Shown in pieces: positions 62,573 to 64,000 of a stretch of DNA of 64,000 nucleotides. Origin of the DNA: Azadirachta indica (Eukaryota > Streptophyta > Magnoliopsida > Sapindales > Meliaceae); the NCBI GenBank assembly GCA_022749755.1, contig CM040441.1:6742890-6806889 (forward strand). Direction: 5' to 3'. The number at the start of each line of letters is the position of its first letter. Within the stretch, counting starts at the first letter, position 1. The notes below the pieces were generated by a model. That model did not search any database. It had not been told where the DNA came from and saw only the letters and a list, made by a program, of their open reading frames with translations. Both the position numbers and the translations under genes were made by a program.

Positions 62573-63367
62573 TGTAACAAGATCTTTTATGACAACAAAG
62601 TTACGACGACTATATTATATACAAACCAAACTGTCTTCACGAATTAATAGATCCGATAAGTATATATCTTTATTTAAGAGATTATATATATGTAGATATT
62701 TCACATATACGGTATTATTATTATATGCCAACTAATCCTGTATAGAATAGTTTAATAATTATAAAATAAAGGAAAAAAGCAAACATGGTTCAAGATAGAC
62801 TTGCAAGTCTATTTTGTTATTGTAGATAAAGGAGCTACAAGGAAACAGAGGAGAATGCCAACAGTCCAACTTTCGGATCAATATCGGACAATTGAAAAAC
62901 CTGAGCAGTCAAATCCCTTTTAATTCATTCTATTCATCACCAACCCATCACAATACATTTCGAATCATCCAAATGATAAAATTGAAAAGTAATCATATTA
63001 AAAAAAATGAAAAGAAATTTACATTTGCTTTCCAATTTCTAGGCACAAATTTAGCGTCATTTTCCTACAAGTCAAAAAGTAAATGAAGCTAATTAAGTTA
63101 AAACATGCTTCCATTTCTTTCACACCACTTGACAAGCGGATAATTAAAATACGAATATATATATATATATATATGTATTTTTATAAAATATTTAGTTAAT
63201 TTGTTACAAGGGAACAGAGGAAACCAACTATTGAACTCTTGGATCAAATATGGAAGGTGCACAAGGTGCTGCTTGTACACAAGAAGAAGAACAACAGGAA
63301 ACATATTAGATATCATCAAACAGAAACGATCATCACTCAAGGTAAACTGAAACAGACATATAATTTC
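62573..63367. other. Spacer and probable 3' UTR of the right-edge gene
   Basis: No gene recognised. Two related passages, 62828-62885 and 63203-63252, share ACAAGG(A/G)AACAGAGGA, CCAACT and GGATCAA(T)AT. The second should be in the 3' UTR of the 63368-63769 gene, so the first may be a relic of another family copy. An (AT)n run lies near 63155-63173. Confidence 0.4.
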
Positions 63368-63769
63368 TTAAAAGGGGAAAAGACAGTCAAGGCTGCTGAA
63401 GAAAACCTTTTCAGCTAGCTTGACAATCTGTTCGATGAAGTTGCAGATGACGATGGTGAGCAACGAGACGGCATAGAGAGCCCACGAAGCATACTTGAGC
63501 CACAGTGGAAACGGGATTGTAGTGGCGAAGACGAACGCAGTGGCAGCAACGACGATGGCTACTTTCTGCAACACTAGAGACGCGAAAGTAAACTTTTGGG
63601 CGATAAGTTTTGAGAGAAAGAGAGAAAGAAAGGTAAGAAAGATAGCAAATGAAAGAACGTAGTAGGAAGGAGAAAGCTGAGACTTAGCCTTAGCTAATTC
63701 AAGAGCGGAAGTAAAGCAAAAGGCCAAGACTATATTCTGCCATTCAAGACCTTGAGCTGCTGCGTCCAT
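63368..63769 (-). CDS. Small four-helix membrane protein, function unknown
   Basis: The frame gives 133 residues from the ATG at 63769, which sits in a strong start context (GCCATGG). An earlier in-frame ATG at 63823 would add 18 residues but lies only about 45 bases from the TATA box. Four hydrophobic segments are visible: about residues 12-27, 36-56, 60-86 and 93-115, with short loops and few charges (KAKSQ, SKLIAQK). The C-terminus is short and cytosolic or lumenal. I do not recognise the family and assign no function. No neighbour informs its role, as the window ends about 0.2 kb upstream. An uninterrupted frame, a good start and a TATA box support it as a real gene. Confidence 0.65.
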   Translation of the reverse strand: MDAAAQGLEWQNIVLAFCFTSALELAKAKSQLSPSYYVLSFAIFLTFLSLFLSKLIAQKFTFASLVLQKVAIVVAATAFVFATTIPFPLWLKYASWALYAVSLLTIVICNFIEQIVKLAEKVFFSSLDCLFPF

Positions 63770-63867
63770 GGCGGTGATGTTGGTGGGTTTAGGGAAAATT
63801 GTGTTTAAGAGGGAGAAATGCAATGCCTGTTTGTAAACTTGGGAAGCTATGATGAAGTGGAGTTATT

Positions 63868-63875
63868 AATTTATA
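63868..63875 (-). promoter_or_regulatory. TATA box of the four-helix protein gene
   Basis: TATAAATT on the minus strand, about 100 bases before the chosen ATG at 63769. A start of transcription near 63838 would leave a leader of about 70 bases. Confidence 0.5.
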
Positions 63876-64000
63876 GACAATTTTTATCGGATGTTTGTCA
63901 GGTCCGATTAGCAGAAAACAGTAATTGTGGCCTTAGTTGGGTTAGGACAAAATTTTCGGATGCTACTCTTGAGATCGAATTCGTAAGTTAGAAATCGAAG

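Overview
The window is nuclear DNA from a flowering plant, most likely a eudicot. It is AT-rich, its genes carry short GT-AG introns, and it encodes a class III peroxidase, a chloroplast TGD1 lipid permease, cysteine-rich defensin-like peptides and relics of ZED1-related (ZRK) kinases. The protein repertoire would fit Citrus or another Rutaceae, but that is an impression and was not tested. No organellar or bacterial sequence, CRISPR array, rRNA or tRNA gene was recognised.

The left third (1-20.8 kb) is ordinary single-copy gene space. It holds AT-rich intergenic DNA, then a four-exon peroxidase on + (4414-6648). A ten-exon TBC-domain Rab-GAP gene follows on - (15218 down to 8361), then TGD1 on - (19994 down to 18856), whose noncoding first exon and promoter lie near 21.22-21.45 kb. 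All three proteins were rebuilt exon by exon and every junction keeps frame.

From 20.79 to 62.57 kb the window is a nested, decayed tandem segmental duplication with about three units. Unit 1 is about 20.79-35.48 kb, unit 2 about 38.36-51.65 kb and unit 3 about 51.65-62.57 kb. The ancestral order appears to be: [TGD1 promoter and first exon] - [defensin-like gene] - [spacer module S] - [BED zinc-finger/hAT-derived gene] - [shared downstream DNA with a terminal-inverted-repeat element] - [ZRK pseudokinase relic] - [unrecognised tail]. Unit 1 has nearly all modules, though its ZRK relic is cut. Unit 2 lost the BED gene at a sharp junction near 43.92 kb, but keeps a defensin gene and the fullest ZRK pseudogene; it also holds an LTR-like GC-rich segment and a decayed methyltransferase gene. 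Unit 3 lacks the TGD1/defensin part and keeps the BED gene. Unit 3 also contains a roughly 1 kb Mutator-like element carrying a captured fragment of a MurG-like glycosyltransferase gene. A truncated extra S module and a 0.33-kb tandem repeat fill 35.5-37.7 kb.

Genes that look intact inside the duplicated array are two near-identical defensin-like genes (about 23.4-24.0 and 41.0-41.5 kb) and two long BED/hAT-derived genes (about 28.8-30.9 and 54.6-56.8 kb). Both BED proteins end before the usual hAT C-terminal region. At the right edge (63368-63769, -) is an unrecognised small four-helix membrane-protein gene.

The main points of interest are the gene-capturing (Pack-type) element, the orphan copy of the TGD1 promoter and first exon about 17.6 kb from the original, the paired truncated hAT-derived genes, and junctions that allow the order of rearrangements to be reconstructed.
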